64,000 bases of DNA from Streptococcus acidominimus. GTDB lineage: Bacteria; Bacillota; Bacilli; Lactobacillales; Streptococcaceae. The notes below the pieces were generated by a model. That model was not told the origin of the DNA. It saw only the letters and a list, made by a program, of their open reading frames with translations, and made no database searches. The stretch is from positions 1-64,000 of the forward strand of contig NZ_MSJL01000005.1 of assembly GCF_001921825.1 (NCBI RefSeq), given 5' to 3'. Position 1 is the first letter of the stretch. Every line of letters starts with the position of its first letter. Shown here one piece after another: positions 1 through 10,553 of the stretch. Made by a program: the position numbers and the translations under genes.

Positions 1-122
1 AATAACTCTGACAACAAAGGAAGAAAGATATTCCAATCCATAACGGCATCCAAACGTTCTAAGGGATTGCCTTTCTCTGATAGTTTTGACAAGATTTTTT
101 CATCGTCTGTGAATAAATGCAT
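1..122 (-). CDS. Transposase, N-terminal part (runs off window start)
   Basis: An open frame starts at the ATG at 122 and runs without a stop to base 1. The start has a GAGGAG ribosome site 7 bases upstream. The peptide begins MHLFTDDEKILSKLSEKGNP and continues with LERLDAVMDWNIFLPLLSEL, which resembles the N-terminus of IS5/IS1182-type transposases, where an LxKLxxxVDWxxFxPLL-like segment precedes the DDE domain. Only about 40 residues are visible, so completeness, the catalytic triad and the exact IS family cannot be judged. It faces away from the rest of the window. Confidence 0.55.
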   Translation of the reverse strand, partial: MHLFTDDEKILSKLSEKGNPLERLDAVMDWNIFLPLLSEL

Positions 123-441
123 GACAGATCTCCTCATTACTTTTTATTCCCCAATTATCTCATTTTGGGGAAATTTAGGAAGTTTTTAGAGGTCCCCAAA
201 AAAGAAAAAATCATGACTACTCGCTGGACGAGTGATCACGCTTCTATAAAAGTGTCAGAGATGACTTTTCAGTGGGCGCATTTTGTCCCAGCCCCTTTTT
301 GGTATGGTATGCTTTATACTCCCCAATAAAAATCAAAAGTGATAACCTCATCATTAGTCAGTCTCCTATATTCACTTTCTCTCGCTATCCTTATCTACTT
401 ATGCTATACTATTAGAAAAGAAAATATGGGTAGGAGACACT
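123..441. other. Intergenic flank of the transposase gene
   Basis: No convincing gene. It holds the transposase leader, probably one end of the insertion sequence, and a weak TATACT -10 box at 405-410 for the rightward mazG-like gene. I could not fix the terminal inverted repeat because the other end of the element lies outside the window. Confidence 0.4.
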
Positions 442-762
442 ATGGACATTCGGGAATATCAGGATTGGGTCAGTCGCTTTTACAAGGAGCGTAATTGGTA
501 TGCCTACAATCCTTTCATTCGGGCAAATTTTCTCTGTGAAGAGGTGGGAGAATTGGCGCAGGCCATTCGAAAAATGGAGATTGGGCGCGATCGACCAGAT
601 GAGCCCGTCAGCAATCCGGAAGAAAATCTCCTCCATATTCGCGAGGAGCTAGGTGATGTCCTAGACAACCTCTTTATCATCGCGGATAAATACCAGATTT
701 CTCTCGAGGAAATCATGGCAAGTCATAAACGAAAACTAGAAGAGAGGTTTAAGGAAGCATGA
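442..762 (+). CDS. MazG-like nucleotide pyrophosphohydrolase
   Basis: A 106-residue all-alpha protein of the MazG superfamily, whose members hydrolyse (d)NTPs to the monophosphate and pyrophosphate. The metal-binding pattern is visible as CEEVGELAQAI (about residues 31-41) and EELGDVLDNL (about 69-78), the EExxE plus ExxD arrangement. It is the size of single-domain MazG-like proteins rather than the two-domain MazG. The start has GGAG 5 bases upstream. Its last four bases (ATGA) overlap the next gene, so the two are translationally coupled. The substrate is unknown; housecleaning of odd nucleotides is the family expectation. Confidence 0.85.
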   Translation: MDIREYQDWVSRFYKERNWYAYNPFIRANFLCEEVGELAQAIRKMEIGRDRPDEPVSNPEENLLHIREELGDVLDNLFIIADKYQISLEEIMASHKRKLEERFKEA

Positions 763-1325
763 AAGTAACCGTCTATTGTGGAGCAAGTTTGGGAGAGGAT
801 ACCGTCTATCAAGACGGAGCAATTGCTCTCGGAAATTGGATTGCCGAAAACGGGCACACACTCGTCTATGGTGGTGGAAATACAGGACTGATGGGGGTAA
901 TTGCAGATACTGTTCTAGCACACGGCGGTCAGGTCATTGGGATTATTCCAGAATTTTTGAAAGAGCGTGAACTCGCTCATCCTCATCTATCAGAGCTTCG
1001 TACGGTCGATACGATGTCAGAGCGCAAACTGGCCTTGATCCAAGAGGCGGATGCCTTTATCGCTCTTCCTGGAGGTCCGGGTACCTTGGAAGAAATCAGC
1101 GAGGTCATCTCTTGGGCAAGGATTGGTAAAAACGACAAACCTTGTATCCTCTTTAATAGTGCAGGCTACTATCACGCCTTGGAACAATTCTTTGATACCA
1201 TGGTAAGCGCAGGTTTTTTAACCCAAGAAGACCGTGAAAAGACCCTCTTTTCCGACAATCTGGAACAAATAGAACAGTTTATCGCGACCTACCAGCCGCC
1301 CACTGCGCGTGAATATCGAAAATAA
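759..1325 (+). CDS. LOG-family (TIGR00730) Rossmann-fold protein
   Basis: A 188-residue protein of the lysine-decarboxylase-like LOG family. Family members with this architecture hydrolyse cytokinin riboside 5'-monophosphates or other nucleoside monophosphates to base and ribose phosphate. The signature PGGPGTLEEI is present at about residues 108-117, with a glycine-rich GGGNTGLMG near residue 40. It overlaps the upstream MazG-like gene by four bases, so the pair form a small nucleotide-processing operon. A terminator-like hairpin follows at 1376-1424. The old 'lysine decarboxylase' annotation of this family is not supported. Confidence 0.85.
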   Translation: MKVTVYCGASLGEDTVYQDGAIALGNWIAENGHTLVYGGGNTGLMGVIADTVLAHGGQVIGIIPEFLKERELAHPHLSELRTVDTMSERKLALIQEADAFIALPGGPGTLEEISEVISWARIGKNDKPCILFNSAGYYHALEQFFDTMVSAGFLTQEDREKTLFSDNLEQIEQFIATYQPPTAREYRK

Positions 1326-1589
1326 GAAATAGACTAAAAAGCCCCAGTAGAGGTTTTTAGCCTATTCTCCAAAGGGAGCCGTATCTGTAACCACTTAAAA
1401 CCGGAACAGCTACGGCTCTTTTTTCCGAGTTTTAGTCCAAGTTCAATTATAAGATACAAGAACGTTTGACACACGTCCTACCCATTTTATCTCCAAGCTT
1501 AACAGTCCAGCGGCAAAGCATCCCCCTCGAACAAGCTCGTCGTACCAGCTATCGATACTTAAAGCCATTCAGCCTCTTCTAAAACGTTC
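1326..1589 (+). terminator. Repeat-derived terminator between convergent genes
   Basis: The arms GAGCCGTA (1376-1383) and TACGGCTC (1411-1418) are followed by TTTTTT. The surrounding bases (CCCCAGTAGAGGTTTTTAG, GTATCTGTAACC, TTCAATTATAAGATAC) are modules of the mosaic repeat seen many times in this window, so the repeat itself appears to provide the terminator. No gene is seen here. Confidence 0.6.
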
Positions 1590-2171
1590 TTAGTCCAATA
1601 ACCATGTCTCCCAGTCTTCCAGTAGGCCTTTCTTGGAAATTTTGGAAACATGATGGTTATGAGCGACGTAAAAGCAAAGTGGCGCCAGCTTCCATTCATC
1701 TTGGCAGGTAATCCCTATACGGGGACGGGCGGCAATATTGCAGGGCATAGCACCGGGTTTCACTTGTAGGCGGGAGTTCGGCATATAGTCTCCATCAAAC
1801 TGCATGGAAATCCCTGTTTGACGTGTCATTTTTCCCGGACCATTGCCAAGAATTTGTCCGTCTGGCATTTGAAGCGCCCGAATCAAGACGGCTTCCGCCT
1901 CATTTTCAGGCTTGGTCACGAGGTTTAAGAGGGCATAGCCATACATCTGATAGACATACCAATGTCCCGCTGCTAAGTACATGGAGGCATTTTTCTTGCT
2001 CCGTCTGCCACGCGCACTATGGCAGGCGCTATCCTCACTTCCAAGATAGGCTTCCACTTCCACAATTCGTCCTAGTAGTTGCTCGTCCAGATACAGATCC
2101 ATACCTAGCAGGGCTTTGGCCGTCTCAACTGTATCTGTCTTCATCATGATTTCAAATTCCTTGGCTAACAT
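1590..2171 (-). CDS. DNA-3-methyladenine glycosylase (AAG/MPG family)
   Basis: A base-excision repair glycosylase that removes alkylated purines. Residues match the AAG fold: AKALLG near the N-terminus, IVEVEAYLGSEDSACHSARG holding the catalytic Glu and the conserved H, and VLIRALQM and NGPGKMTRQ further on. The frame is open from 2228, but the family alignment begins at MLAKEFE, so I place the start at 2171. A TATAAT lies immediately upstream of that ATG. The ATGATG at about 2150, preceded by AAGGA, is therefore a credible alternative start. The gene stands alone, convergent with the LOG gene. Confidence 0.85.
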   Translation of the reverse strand: MLAKEFEIMMKTDTVETAKALLGMDLYLDEQLLGRIVEVEAYLGSEDSACHSARGRRSKKNASMYLAAGHWYVYQMYGYALLNLVTKPENEAEAVLIRALQMPDGQILGNGPGKMTRQTGISMQFDGDYMPNSRLQVKPGAMPCNIAARPRIGITCQDEWKLAPLCFYVAHNHHVSKISKKGLLEDWETWLLD

Positions 2172-2240
2172 GCTTTGATTATAGCATAAAGTAAGAACAA
2201 CTCCTATTGATAGTCTGCCCCAAAGCAAAAGGATACTCTG

Positions 2241-3116
2241 CTAGTTATTGAGTATGTTTTCACTCACCTGCTCGTGAGACCCATGTGTTGTGGAACTACT
2301 GTCACATTCTATGCTTATCTGACGGATACCGTAGTCCTGTAATCTGATGCGAACCAACCGCTTGCTTTCGCGCATATCCTCTCCATCTTTCACTTGAATG
2401 TGCACCATTGCACAATGTTCTAAGCCGTCCAAGGTCCAGACTTGTAGCTGCAAGACAGCTTCAAGAGCCGAAATAGTCTCCAATTCCTGTGCCAGTTTTT
2501 CCCTATTGATTCCTTTCGGTGTCGCTTCAAGCACCAGCTCTATATTTTCCCAGAATTGCCCCAGCGCCTTATATGAGATAAAGCCAGCAATAAGCAGAGA
2601 AAAGAGGGGATCCAAGATATACCAGTCTGTCCATTGGAAAATAGCAGATAGCACTAGCACCAGCAACCATCCTAATAGGTCTTCAAGAAAATGTAGACTA
2701 AGGATTTTTTCATGTTGGCTATGACCTTTTTCCATCATCCATTTGCCCACAAGATTCACTGCAATGGCACAAAGCGCAAGGACAAACATACCTTGGTGAT
2801 CTACCTTTTCTGGTGCTAATAGCTTGGGGATATTTTCACGGATCACAAAGAGCGAGCCCGTGATCAGAATGATGGACACAAGGAGCGCTCCCAGTAGGCT
2901 ATACCGTTTGTATCCCAAGGTATAGCGGTCATCTGCTTTCTTTCTTGCATAGGATTCAAAGAGAGCAGAAAGCCCGATCGCAAGGGCATCTCCTGCATCA
3001 TGGACAGCATCAGCCAGAATGAGACTGGAGTGAAAGAGAACTCCAAACACTGCTTCCAAGATGGCAAAGCCAAGATTTAAACAGCAGGCGATCCAAATAT
3101 TCTTATGGGTAGACAT
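2241..3116 (-). CDS. Cation diffusion facilitator (CDF) transporter
   Basis: A 291-residue inner-membrane proton-coupled divalent-cation exporter of the CDF family. The metal-site motif HSSLILADAVHDAGDALAIG is visible in TM2 (written here in two overlapping blocks: HSSLILADAV, HDAGDALAIG). A second acidic segment WTDWYILDPLFSLLIAG is in TM5, and a soluble C-terminal domain follows. The GGAGG at 3121-3127 fits the ATG at 3116, not the TTG at 3131. A TetR gene is divergent and a palindromic operator lies between them, so expression is probably metal- or ligand-responsive. The metal (Zn, Co, Mn or other) cannot be read from sequence. Confidence 0.85.
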   Translation of the reverse strand: MSTHKNIWIACCLNLGFAILEAVFGVLFHSSLILADAVHDAGDALAIGLSALFESYARKKADDRYTLGYKRYSLLGALLVSIILITGSLFVIRENIPKLLAPEKVDHQGMFVLALCAIAVNLVGKWMMEKGHSQHEKILSLHFLEDLLGWLLVLVLSAIFQWTDWYILDPLFSLLIAGFISYKALGQFWENIELVLEATPKGINREKLAQELETISALEAVLQLQVWTLDGLEHCAMVHIQVKDGEDMRESKRLVRIRLQDYGIRQISIECDSSSTTHGSHEQVSENILNN

Positions 3117-3155
3117 AGTCTTTTCCTCCAAAATGATGTATACTATGGTTAAAAA

Positions 3156-3170
3156 CGAACAGCTTGTTCG
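3156..3170. promoter_or_regulatory. Palindromic operator, CDF / TetR divergent promoter region
   Basis: A perfect inverted repeat CGAACA-GCT-TGTTCG in the 146-bp gap between the divergent CDF and TetR genes. Position and symmetry suit a TetR dimer site that would control both genes. Binding is inferred. Confidence 0.5.
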
Positions 3171-3262
3171 ATAATATTATCCATCATTCTAGAGAAAGAA
3201 ACAAGGTACAGATTGGTCTGGGTGTTTGTTATCAGACAATCTGCCTTATTTGTACGAAAACT

Positions 3263-3832
3263 ATGGACAGACGAATCAAAAAATCACGCGCAGCTATTTA
3301 CCAAGCCTTTATCCACTTGCTCAACCAGCAGCACTACGATACGATTACAGTGCAGCAGATTATCGATTTGGCAGATGTGGGGCGCTCAACGTTTTATAGC
3401 CATTTTGAAAGCAAGGAGATATTACTGGAGGAGGTCTGCGAGGACCTCTTTGCCCACAGCTTTGCCAAACCTCATGCCCAAAGCGATATTCATGGAACCC
3501 TTGCCCATATCTTCTACCATTTTAAACATAACCAAGACAAGGTTGCCACCCTTTTACTGTCTAATAATTTATATTTTACAAAACGTCTCAAAACAGAGTT
3601 GCACCGCTATGTCTTTCCACTTGTCCGCACACCGCTCATCCGCCAAAAACAGCAGATTCCTGAAAGTTTTTTAGAACATTTTGTCTCAACGACCTTTATC
3701 GAAACCATTAACTGGTGGTTGCAGCAACGGCAACTGATTGATGAGCAGACCATTGCCAGCTACTTCTTAGAAGTGATTGGTAGTCGTTCTCCCTATGCGC
3801 TTGATCAGGTAGCCGAACACAAGAAATCATAA
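3263..3832 (+). CDS. TetR/AcrR family transcriptional regulator
   Basis: A helix-turn-helix regulator of about 189 residues. The N-terminus reads KSRAAIYQAFIHLL, then ITVQQIIDLADVGRSTFYSHF, the TetR HTH signature, with a C-terminal ligand domain of no recognisable specificity. The frame opens earlier, at a TTG at 3164, but the TetR domain begins at the ATG at 3263, though no strong ribosome site precedes it. It is divergent from the CDF exporter and shares the palindrome at 3156-3170, so it is the likely local repressor. Confidence 0.8.
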   Translation: MDRRIKKSRAAIYQAFIHLLNQQHYDTITVQQIIDLADVGRSTFYSHFESKEILLEEVCEDLFAHSFAKPHAQSDIHGTLAHIFYHFKHNQDKVATLLLSNNLYFTKRLKTELHRYVFPLVRTPLIRQKQQIPESFLEHFVSTTFIETINWWLQQRQLIDEQTIASYFLEVIGSRSPYALDQVAEHKKS

Positions 3833-3921
3833 AAAGATGAATTTTCTCTGTAAAAGCCCTTACATTTTCTGACTTTTTTTGGTATAGTATAATAGATTGT
3901 GATAAAACTATCAAATTAAAT

Positions 3922-4746
3922 ATGAAGTTGGTATCTATTTTGGCAACACAAGATCAAACCCTAATGTATACGCTTGATAAAAGTATCAAGAAAAAAGCAG
4001 CTTTGATTGAAAGCAACTACTGGGCCTATGCGCTACGCTCTATTTTTGCAAGCGTCTATTTGGCGCTGGGGATTACGATTTCACTCTATACAGCAGATAA
4101 GTTGGAACATGTGGTCCCCGGGCTAGGAAAATTTAGCTATGGCTTCCTGTTCGGCTGGGGGCTTCTCATGATTCTCTACATGAATGCAGAACTGGGAACC
4201 TCCAATATGATGTATATGACGGTCGCTATCTACCGCAGGGTTATTCCGACCAAGACAGCCCTGAAAATCTTAGCTACCTGTATTCTCTTTAACTTTGTTG
4301 GAGCGGTACTGATCTGCTTCTTGTTAAGCCACACGGTTCCTTTTTCAATCGGGCATGTGGCAACTGATAGCTATCTGATACAAGGCACGATTGCAAAAAT
4401 CGCGAAAGCACCTCTGACCCAGTTTATCGAAGGGATTTTCGCTAATATGGTCGTCAATATCGCTGTCTTTGCCTTTCTGAAAATAAAAGACGATGCTGGA
4501 AAAGCCATTTCTGTCATTTTCATCATCTTTATCTTTGCTTTCTTTGGCTTTGAACACGTTATTGCAAACTTTTCAAGCTTCTCGCTTGCTATCTTTGCGA
4601 CAGGTGGTCCCGTTGAAGGCATGAATATCCTATCTGTCCTATCTAATTTCCTCTTCTCGGGTCTAGGAAATTTTGTCGGTGGCGGCTTGATCATGGGACT
4701 GCTTTATAGCTGGTTGAATGCGCAATCAACTGTCTATGTGGACTAA
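3922..4746 (+). CDS. Formate/nitrite transporter (FNT) family channel
   Basis: A 274-residue membrane protein with six predicted helices, of the FocA/NirC family of pentameric channels for formate, nitrite or similar monovalent anions. The segments NAELGTSNMMYMTV and ANMVVNIAVFAFL correspond to the conserved omega-loop and N-M/W-V-N regions. A TATAGTATAAT promoter lies about 30 bases upstream. The start has no clear ribosome site, and the ATG at 3964 (MYTLDKS) is an alternative. A strong terminator follows. In a fermenting streptococcus formate export is the likely role, by inference. Confidence 0.8.
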   Translation: MKLVSILATQDQTLMYTLDKSIKKKAALIESNYWAYALRSIFASVYLALGITISLYTADKLEHVVPGLGKFSYGFLFGWGLLMILYMNAELGTSNMMYMTVAIYRRVIPTKTALKILATCILFNFVGAVLICFLLSHTVPFSIGHVATDSYLIQGTIAKIAKAPLTQFIEGIFANMVVNIAVFAFLKIKDDAGKAISVIFIIFIFAFFGFEHVIANFSSFSLAIFATGGPVEGMNILSVLSNFLFSGLGNFVGGGLIMGLLYSWLNAQSTVYVD

Positions 4747-4810
4747 CAATTACAGTTTATACTCGTCAAAAACCATTATCTCTCCAGTTCCTTTTTATGG
4801 AAAAAAATGA

Positions 4811-4843
4811 ATAGGAGTTCGCGATTGCGGACTCCTATTTTTG
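4811..4843 (+). terminator. Intrinsic terminator after the FNT gene
   Basis: The stem ATAGGAGTTCGC / GCGGACTCCTAT is followed by TTTTTGG. Confidence 0.8.
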
Positions 4844-4932
4844 GTATAGTTTCTAACTCAAATCTGCTTCTTATACAAAGACAAACTGCTTGAGGTAGCT
4901 GTCAGTTTTAACGGGCTTTGTATTTTGAAATT

Positions 4933-5260
4933 GAACTAACAGCTCGGAAAAAAGAGACGTAGCTGTTCCAATTTTAATTGGTTACAGATACGGCTCCCTT
5001 TAGGGGGGACGCAACAGTTGCAACTTTAGTTACTTCAACAGTCTGGGGGGATAGACTGTTGAAGGTTGGAGATAGAACGAGTGCAACTCGTGTCAGCTGC
5101 GGCTACCTTTAGGGATAAACATTCCTAGCTCTCAAGGTATAGTATACCTTGAGAGGCGGGAAATAGAAGTTTGCGAAGCAAACTCTCTCCAATCTCTGCG
5201 TCATGTTTCCTAATTTTCAGTCGCTTTTTTTACGTCCTCGTATCTTGGGTAATTGAAATC
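4933..5260. repeat. Mosaic repeat, first copy of a 328-bp tandem duplication
   Basis: The unit starting at AACTAACAGCTCGG recurs 328 bases later, nearly identical. Hairpins inside include AACAGTCT/AGACTGTT and CTCTCAAGGTAT/ATACCTTGAGAG (5139-5165), plus GTTTGC-GAA-GCAAAC. It ends at the CGTCCTCGTATCTTG boundary. No coding potential is seen. Confidence 0.85.
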
Positions 5261-5575
5261 GAACTAACAGCTCGGAAAAAAGAGACGTAGCTGTTCCAAT
5301 TTTAATTGGTTACAGATACGGCTCCCTTTAGGGGGACGCAACAGTTGCAACTTTAGTTACTTCAACAGTCTGGGGGGATAGACTGTTGAAGGTTGGAGAT
5401 AGAACGAGTGCAACTCGTGTCAGCTGCGGCTACCTTTAGGGATAAACATTCCTAGCTCTCAAGGTATAGTATACCTTGAGAGGCGGGAAATAGAAGTTTG
5501 CGAAGCAAACTCTCTCTAATCTCTGCGTCATGTTTCCTAATTTTCAGTCGCTTTTTTTACGTCCTCGTATCTTGT
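5261..5575. repeat. Mosaic repeat, second tandem copy
   Basis: A near-identical copy of 4933-5260, with GGGGGACG instead of GGGGGGACG and small changes at the ends. The CTCTCAAGGTAT hairpin is at 5456-5482. A further module continues into the 3' end of dltD. Confidence 0.85.
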
Positions 5576-5618
5576 TTAACTGAACTCGGACTACAACTCA
5601 CTGACAAAAAGATCAAAC

Positions 5619-7185
<1,567 letters not shown>

Positions 7186-8430
7186 TTATTTCTTAAACCA
7201 TAGGTCATTTAAAAATCCTGAAAAGATTAAAAATGACAGCATTACAACATGGACAGTCACTAGCGTTCCTAGAGCTTGTGTCCAGCGATTGTCAGGCAGG
7301 GGTGCCAGTCCTGCTTTTTTTCGTTCCTTATTGAGCGCTTTTTTCTTGCGAATCCAAGCGTCATTGACAACTAAGCCCAGACCATGAAAGAGACCGTAGG
7401 CGATATAGTACCAGGTCACACCATGCCACAAGCCCATCAGTAACATATTGAGCAAGTATGCCACACTCGACGTTGTATTGCGGTTTTTAAAGACCTTATT
7501 GCGCATCAATACCATGACCAAGCGCATAAAGACAAAATCACGGAACCAAAATGATAGGCTGATATGCCAACGATTCCAAAACTCCTTGAGGTCACGTGAC
7601 AAGAAGGGCTTGTCAAAATTTCGTGGACTATCAATCCCCATCAGATGGGAAATCGCAACAGCGAACATGGAATAGCCTGCAAAGTCAAAGAATAGATCAA
7701 GACCAAAGGCATACATGACACCCAAAGTCGGTAGATTAAACCAGCCTCCCTGCGATAGGGCATACTGCTTGAGCGGTGGCAAAATCATGGAACCAAAGAT
7801 GTGGGCTAGGATAAATTTATATAAGAATCCCAGCATAATATAGCGCACAGCCACTTCAAGCATATCGAGTAGCTTATCGCGATCAGGGATCGTTCTATAA
7901 TTCTCCTCAAACCGGCGGAAGCGATCAATCGGACCTCCAGAGAAAGTCGGCATAAAGAGTAGAAAGCGTAAGAATGCCCCAAGACTAAAGTCCTTTAAAA
8001 CACCGTCTCGCATTTCAATAATCATTCCGACCGAACGGAAGGTCAGATACGAAATCCCTAGAAAACCAAAGAGCGATTGGTGACCTGAAATGGTAGGCAT
8101 GACCTTGACCAAGGCTAGGGGTAGGACTGCTAGTAAAACATGGAGATAAAAGATCCATTTATTGTCCTTCTTCGCCCGATACCATTTATAGCTAAAGACC
8201 CAGCTGGACTGCCAGGTCACATAAAAGAAGAGAGCTACGAGTTGGGCAGGGCTATCCCCGGTCAGCATAAAGATGATAAAAGCAAGACTCACCAATGCCT
8301 CATACCAGGCAAAACGCTTCTTGAAAAAGAGACCGATAAAAATGGGTAACACTGCTGCAATCAAATAGACAAAGTACCGGGGTTCCCCATAAGGTTCCAA
8401 ATGCGGTACTTGCTTGAGAAAATCCATCAT
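7186..8430 (-). CDS. dltB: Teichoic acid D-alanyltransferase DltB (MBOAT)
   Basis: A 414-residue polytopic membrane protein of the MBOAT family. It channels D-alanine from DltC across the membrane. The MBOAT signature region [18 protein letters not shown] is present at about residues 280-297, and the catalytic His lies in [13 protein letters not shown] further on. The start ATGATG at 8430 overlaps the dltA stop. Length and order match dltB of other streptococci. Confidence 0.95.
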   Translation of the reverse strand: MMDFLKQVPHLEPYGEPRYFVYLIAAVLPIFIGLFFKKRFAWYEALVSLAFIIFMLTGDSPAQLVALFFYVTWQSSWVFSYKWYRAKKDNKWIFYLHVLLAVLPLALVKVMPTISGHQSLFGFLGISYLTFRSVGMIIEMRDGVLKDFSLGAFLRFLLFMPTFSGGPIDRFRRFEENYRTIPDRDKLLDMLEVAVRYIMLGFLYKFILAHIFGSMILPPLKQYALSQGGWFNLPTLGVMYAFGLDLFFDFAGYSMFAVAISHLMGIDSPRNFDKPFLSRDLKEFWNRWHISLSFWFRDFVFMRLVMVLMRNKVFKNRNTTSSVAYLLNMLLMGLWHGVTWYYIAYGLFHGLGLVVNDAWIRKKKALNKERKKAGLAPLPDNRWTQALGTLVTVHVVMLSFLIFSGFLNDLWFKK

Positions 8431-9977
8431 CGGTTATTTACCTCGCTAATCAAGCCCTTGATGTCGATCTTCCCATTTGGTGTCAAAGGCAAGTTCTCCC
8501 GATACAGGAATTTGGACGGCATCATGTAGGACATCATGACAGTTTCCAAGTCTTCCTTGATGGCCTTGGTAATATCGATATCACGTTCAAACTGTTCGCG
8601 CACCCCCTCTTTCAGAATCACATAGGCTAGCAGATTTTGTACCTTGTGATCCTTGTTGTAGCGCGGGACAGCGACAGCAGACTTGATATATTGCGACTTA
8701 TTGAGATTTTGAGAGACATCTTCTAGCTCTATGCGGTAACCGTTGAATTTGATTTGGAAATCCATTCGACCGCCATATAGAAGCAGTCCATCTTCTGTCA
8801 TCGAGCCTACATCTCCTGTATGGTAGGCTGGTAGTCCCTCAAACTCAAAGAAGGCTTCGGCTGTCTTTTCAGGGTTGTTTATATAGCCTTTAGAGACCGC
8901 AGGACCCGTGACGATAATTTCTCCCTGCTCGCCAAAGGGCAATTTATTCCCATTTTCATCAATGATAAAGGTTGGGGAATCCTCTTTGGTATAGCCGATT
9001 GGCAGGCGCTTGAGCGTTTGCAACATCTCATCTGTCACCGCTACTGCTGAAAGCGCAACGGTCGCCTCGGTCGGACCATAGGCATTGATGATCCGTGCAT
9101 TCGGAAAGCGTTCGCGGAGCTTTTGAGCTGTTTTAACCGTCAACTCCTCACCATCAAAATAGAAATGCGTGATGTGTGGCATCTGCTCAGCATTAAAATC
9201 TTCCGATAACATCGCCAAGTCAGCAAAAGAGGGTGTTGAAGTCCAAATGCCTATCGGCAATTCTAAAATCGTCGCAAATAATTTTTTGAAGTCCTGCGCC
9301 ATGCTGCTTGGTAGCGCAAATAGGGTGCCCCCTAAGGCTAGAGTTGGTGCCCAATACATGACGGAGAGGTCAAAGGAATACGGAGGCTGTGCCAACATCT
9401 GGGGTAGGCTGGGTGTCGCAAATTCCTTATCCCTAATCATCCAGTTGGTAAAGCTAAGCAGGTTGTCATGGGAAATTTGCACGCCCTTGGGCTTACCTGT
9501 TGTACCAGAGGTGAAAATAATGTAGTAGTTCTCATCTCCTTTAACCGCATGCGTGATGTCGTAACCCGTTTTTTGTGCAAAGGTATCCTTAAGCTCCGAG
9601 AGACCTAGCAGAGGTATTGCCACCTCCAAAGGAAAATCAGCAATCCCGATAATCAAGCTGGGTTCTGCTACCTCTAAAATGGCCGATATACGCTCCAAGG
9701 CAGAGTGGCTGTCTATCGGAATATAGGCATGACCAGACTTGGTAAGCGCCACAAAGGTCGCAAGCATTTCATACTCTTGTCCGCCGAAGACAACGACTGG
9801 AGATTTTGCCGGTAAATCAAGGCTGTCAATCTTTGCTGCGAGACTATCCGAATCCTCTTTTAAATCTCGATAGGTATGCACTTCACCCAAGATATTATAG
9901 ACGGGAAAGTCGGGTTGGGTCGTTGCATACTGCTCAATTGTTTCAATCATATCCTTTATCATCAATTGTGTCACCAT
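8427..9977 (-). CDS. dltA: D-alanine--D-alanyl carrier protein ligase DltA
   Basis: A 516-residue adenylate-forming ligase that activates D-alanine with ATP and loads it on DltC. The core motifs are visible: the phosphate loop [12 protein letters not shown] (near residue 153), [16 protein letters not shown], and the catalytic Lys near the C-terminus in NGKIDIKG. It follows dltX closely. The ATG at 9977 is chosen by similarity to other streptococcal DltA N-termini ending in DMIETIE. An in-frame GTG follows it directly and may be used. Confidence 0.95.
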   Translation of the reverse strand: MVTQLMIKDMIETIEQYATTQPDFPVYNILGEVHTYRDLKEDSDSLAAKIDSLDLPAKSPVVVFGGQEYEMLATFVALTKSGHAYIPIDSHSALERISAILEVAEPSLIIGIADFPLEVAIPLLGLSELKDTFAQKTGYDITHAVKGDENYYIIFTSGTTGKPKGVQISHDNLLSFTNWMIRDKEFATPSLPQMLAQPPYSFDLSVMYWAPTLALGGTLFALPSSMAQDFKKLFATILELPIGIWTSTPSFADLAMLSEDFNAEQMPHITHFYFDGEELTVKTAQKLRERFPNARIINAYGPTEATVALSAVAVTDEMLQTLKRLPIGYTKEDSPTFIIDENGNKLPFGEQGEIIVTGPAVSKGYINNPEKTAEAFFEFEGLPAYHTGDVGSMTEDGLLLYGGRMDFQIKFNGYRIELEDVSQNLNKSQYIKSAVAVPRYNKDHKVQNLLAYVILKEGVREQFERDIDITKAIKEDLETVMMSYMMPSKFLYRENLPLTPNGKIDIKGLISEVNNR

Positions 9978-9983
9978 TTACCT

Positions 9984-10115
9984 CTAAAATTCATTATAAA
10001 TAAAGCCACCTTGTCCTTGTCCAAGGTAAGAGAAAAAGTACAATAGGGCTAGAAAAATCACGAAGTACAGTAGGGTTTGTCCTACAAACTTACATAGGGT
10101 TTGACGCTTCTTCAT
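9984..10115 (-). CDS. dltX: DltX, small membrane protein of the dlt operon
   Basis: A 43-residue protein (MKKRQTLCKFVGQT, then one hydrophobic helix, ending GQGGFIYNEF). The single helix with the FxYNEF-type C-terminus is the hallmark of DltX, a small partner of DltB/DltD whose C-terminal motif takes part in alanine transfer. It sits directly upstream of dltA with a 6-base gap and is the first gene of the operon. Confidence 0.9.
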   Translation of the reverse strand: MKKRQTLCKFVGQTLLYFVIFLALLYFFSYLGQGQGGFIYNEF

Positions 10116-10150
10116 TTCAAATCACTCTTCTATTCAAAAATAGTTACTCT

Positions 10151-10180
10151 ATTTTACCATGTTTTATGGGAAATATTCAA
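10151..10180 (-). promoter_or_regulatory. Promoter of the dltXABCD operon
   Basis: The -35 box TTGAAT (10175-10180) and -10 box TAAAAT (10151-10156) are 18 bases apart on the minus strand, about 35 bases upstream of dltX. No operator is obvious. Confidence 0.55.
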
Positions 10181-10553
10181 TTATAAAACGATTGCCCATA
10201 ACCTTCGCAACAATTCTCTTTTTGTGACCTTGCATTTTCATATAAAAAAGCCTATAATGACAAGACCTAGTTGTTTCGTTTCTCTTAAACACACCCTAAA
10301 CTCTGCACAAAAACTGTGTTACTTTTAGCTAATACAGTTTTGCCTAACTTTTTTAGTAAATAGACTGAAAACCTCCACTGGAATTTTTTGCTCGTCAAAT
10401 TTCCTAGTTTGCCTTATCCGTAAGCGGGCATAATCCGAAGTGATTGTTAATACCTTAAAGGGCACATTTGGGGTCTTTAACAGGCTTTGTATCTTGGAAT
10501 GGGGTTTGGGCTAAAAGCAAACGAAACGACCGTATCAACAAGGAGGTTAACCC
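10181..10553. repeat. Intergenic region with degenerate mosaic repeat
   Basis: Contains fragments of the mosaic repeat: ACACCCTAAACTCTGCAC, GAAAACCTCCACTGGA near 10368, and GGCTTTGTATCTTGGAATG near 10482. The ribosome site AAGGAGG of the next gene is at the end. No gene is seen. Confidence 0.6.

Noticed and set aside
1590-2228. Start of the DNA glycosylase at 2228
   Set aside because: The extra 19 residues include the promoter-like TATGCTATAAT and do not fit the family N-terminus.
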